Below, piece after piece: positions 62,701 to 64,000 of a DNA stretch of 64,000 bases (positions within the stretch are counted from its first letter, which is position 1; the number at the start of each line of letters is the position of its first letter). The notes below the pieces were generated by a model that worked only from the letters and a program-made list of their open reading frames with translations, searched no databases and had not been told where the DNA came from. The position numbers were made by a program, and so were the translations under genes. The DNA is taken from assembly GCF_030056655.1 (NCBI RefSeq), contig NZ_JASHIE010000011.1:124001-188000 (forward strand), in the 5' to 3' direction. The DNA is from Flectobacillus rivi (lineage in GTDB: Bacteria; Bacteroidota; Bacteroidia; Cytophagales; Spirosomataceae).

Positions 62701-64000
62701 AAACTCCGCAGTATTGATTCCTGTTACTTTACCTGCTACTCTAAATGGAGTCGAGAAGTTGAATCTGATGTGTACATTAATCGTAGAACCAATGGCAAGA
62801 GTTGATGAAAGTGTACTAAACTTCAACTTTACAGTCTCGTTTAAGCAATAGACGCCTTTTTCAACATCTTCAACTTTTATACCATCTACTACATTGATGC
62901 TAACTACATTCTTACCTTCTCCTTGTCCACAAGTGTTCGAATATTTAACCTTGTAATTTGTACTTTGGGTTGGTCTTACAATCTGCTCTATTGGCCAACT
63001 CCCTTCGATAACGCCAACTAGACCATCATTTAGCTCGTAATATAATGGATACAATGGTGTGGTATTGATAGTCAAAGTAGCACTGTTACCATAAACAATT
63101 GTCTTAGAAAAAGGCACTAATTCTGCGGAGCCACTTGTATTAATATCAACTGATGTTCTGCCATCGCCAATCATCGCAGGGCTTGTTGATTTTAAAACTA
63201 CATTATAGGGTGCTATTGAGATGGCATCGGGTAGGGTAAATGATATTTCGCTATCATTTTCGGTGGCCTCCACTACAAAAATTTTGTCATTACTATAACT
63301 CGAAAACTCCAACAAGAATTTATTATCAGTATTCCATGTCCCTTGTTTTGTAATCCTTAAGCGATTAATAACACCCTTACAAAACACCATGTTATCCTTT
63401 CTATTAAGAGTCAAAGTATTGCTATGAACAGTCAATGAAACATTTCCCTCCACTGTTCCTTGTCCACAAGCATTTTTGATTTCTTTTATTTTGAATTCAC
63501 CACTTTTTTGAGGATACACATCGAATCTAACGGTACTATTATAACTCTCTACATTATTGATGTAATAATTATCCCCCTCTGAGGTTGTAAAACTCAAGGG
63601 AGCCATAGCTGTACCAGTCAAATCTATACCCAAAGCAGTTCCTTTTCTTATAGTAGTTGAAGAAATTGGATTATGGATTAGTTTGGGAAGCTTAGCATAC
63701 CTAAAGTCTTGCTTTGCTTGATTTGAAATTATTTTGGGCGCAGTAGAGGCGATTTGTATATAATAATATTCATTAGGGTTGAGTTGCGATAATACATCAT
63801 CACTAGGATATTCTCCTACTAGAAAGCCCGATGAATCTTTCGTATCTAAGTTTAGGATTACCGACCCTCCCCATGTAGCTAGTTGTAGAGAAAACTTGTT
63901 TCCAGTATAAAATGAACCTCTTGTATTAAATATGGCGGTAAATTTTTGTCCTGCGCAAATGACCCCATTTTGAGGACTTTTTAATCCAGAAAAAATAATT
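59782..64000 (-). CDS. Giant T9SS-secreted repeat protein, C-terminal part (5' end outside window)
   Basis: Open to the right edge: codons beyond the nominal TTG at 63633 stay stop-free to base 64000, so at least 1,406 residues are visible. About seven repeats, each near 185-190 residues, start with a Cys block (CAGQKF, FCKGV, YCLNE, VCLEN, FCKGA, YCKNE, LCAGS). Each ends near a second Cys block (ACGQG, TCGQG, SCGES, SCATL, RCGIY, ECGVG, SCGLG), suggesting disulfide-closed Ig-like units. The last 85 residues (GPNPASDYITITS, GVYHLKVSKGNKSGTFKVMKF) are a type IX sorting domain. A surface adhesin or matrix protein is inferred; function is unknown. A terminator follows. Confidence 0.85.
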   Translation of the reverse strand, partial: IIFSGLKSPQNGVICAGQKFTAIFNTRGSFYTGNKFSLQLATWGGSVILNLDTKDSSGFLVGEYPSDDVLSQLNPNEYYYIQIASTAPKIISNQAKQDFRYAKLPKLIHNPISSTTIRKGTALGIDLTGTAMAPLSFTTSEGDNYYINNVESYNSTVRFDVYPQKSGEFKIKEIKNACGQGTVEGNVSLTVHSNTLTLNRKDNMVFCKGVINRLRITKQGTWNTDNKFLLEFSSYSNDKIFVVEATENDSEISFTLPDAISIAPYNVVLKSTSPAMIGDGRTSVDINTSGSAELVPFSKTIVYGNSATLTINTTPLYPLYYELNDGLVGVIEGSWPIEQIVRPTQSTNYKVKYSNTCGQGEGKNVVSINVVDGIKVEDVEKGVYCLNETVKLKFSTLSSTLAIGSTINVHIRFNFSTPFRVAGKVTGINTAEFVIPSSVAEAPGMFAIALSTDKLPIGAYTAYTIEMRKLPTARWSNPMSNLNLDVPKLVNLGLALNGGGDYKVELSTGQTLMSIYGFTNVEGNFWADTTKQFSIKSVSNSCGESSNLNLAFNVSVAPQTSYLKIKSTIKYNSFVCLENTYDLLLEKTGNFANDTKFVLDIVDNYGSAIALNVAEFKNDKLSWKPSANLRSYSSPIYLRPRAVNTQVQGEMLKIRVGQKPEVDISSMTILVDYDERHVIDASVSFATNDDNNTVTLTNGQVFKSGSSYLLFSLPMNGSTTTYTIKSVGNSCATLDINKTITAKYRNREIVMDKNNQFLCKGAKHTITFFETKRIPNSPKGVFQLEISQVGNFGNYTVLKKDITQSPIEIIIPESFKAGWYYIRMKDQSDSTFVSATQWVNYQTNPNIDVSSLDGKNEITINGGEYVALKNNGVRDLEFSGYLASDQNQIFSFNSDALNGSDINFLPRAGGVYKLKTLVNRCGIYDGQSSIKVTLKPTVTWSLKSFSSIYCKNESYIFTLGVKGDLPTSAKFKLLLENSSETSLATIVEVSNSGDYIVKLPSTIKLGSYNLVLRDVAGNKIGQTLTYRVETTPNVVVSGSSIVNANQSTYISAKPVSELFASSSPQMLGYTLTNAQKGIVYYSETNPAYIPVNVSLSQVISLQSVYNECGVGIATGNANIIVNTKSDKVVMTNAPSTTTSNLRLCAGSKSTITFSTQGNFDTNTAFLVQLSDINGENFRTLPSTPTPSVQNSLNFQIPSDLKLGTGYRFRVISNDANSISTTNIFPLTIGAPLVAEFDTTKYSYTANSTALVSLRIKVDGTLPVIASIGKNESSAKNVTIDKLLFEYPVEAMPSAQYKIFAVGSTSCGLGLVGTKSIATLELITGIDDLQSLGVLVGPNPASDYITITSDEPNIKAEIFDMMGQSVFDTELLAGKNQISLQSFANGVYHLKVSKGNKSGTFKVMKF

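Overview
The window looks like the chromosome of an AT-rich Bacteroidota bacterium, most likely order Cytophagales (Flectobacillus/Arcicella/Emticicia-like; genus not provable from here). The evidence is two proteins ending in type IX secretion (T9SS) sorting domains, a sigma/FecR/SusC/SusD locus, a DUF5686 protein, a DUF1800/DUF1501 pair, TAnnTTTG-type -7 boxes and no clear Shine-Dalgarno sequences. No rRNA, tRNA, CRISPR array, transposase or phage gene was found. Both ends are cut genes: a DUF5686 protein on the left and a giant repeat protein on the right.

Layout. 1-9.1 kb: DUF5686 C-terminus, PIG-L-type deacetylase, membrane pyrophosphatase hppA, a rhomboid protease and a Brp/Blh-type carotene dioxygenase. 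9.3-16.4 kb: TetR regulator, TolC, HlyD lipoprotein, two ATPases and two ABC-2 permeases. This matches the E. coli cecR-ybhGFSR arrangement with the fused ATPase split in two. Matching palindromic operators lie before the regulator and before tolC. 16.6-18.2 kb: rplY and prs. 18.7-21.4 kb: two paralogous LysM proteins without signal peptides, beside MITE-like repeats. 21.9-23.4 kb: DinB and WYL regulator. 23.5-27.7 kb: class III adenylate cyclase, HD phosphohydrolase, and a cyclic-nucleotide-binding patatin phospholipase, read here as one candidate signalling module. 28-34 kb: universal stress protein, DinB protein, M61 peptidase, Gfo/Idh oxidoreductase and a DOPA-dioxygenase-like enzyme.

34.3-42.5 kb is a vitamin B12 salvage operon on the minus strand. 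A cobalamin riboswitch leads btuB, a DUF6580 membrane protein, a BtuF-like protein, cobU, a Dph6-like ATP pyrophosphatase, cobT, cobS and cobC. 42.9-46.9 kb: a GH92 mannosidase and three small membrane proteins of unknown role. 46.9-55.4 kb: ECF sigma factor, FecR anti-sigma, SusC, SusD and a metallophosphoesterase, a typical inducible outer-membrane uptake locus. 55.6-59 kb: DUF1800 and DUF1501 proteins. 59.4 kb: a frameshifted small lipoprotein remnant. 59.8-64 kb: a giant secreted protein made of repeats of about 190 residues, ending in a T9SS domain.

Intergenic DNA is rich in perfect hairpins and dispersed inverted repeats. Several recur within the window.
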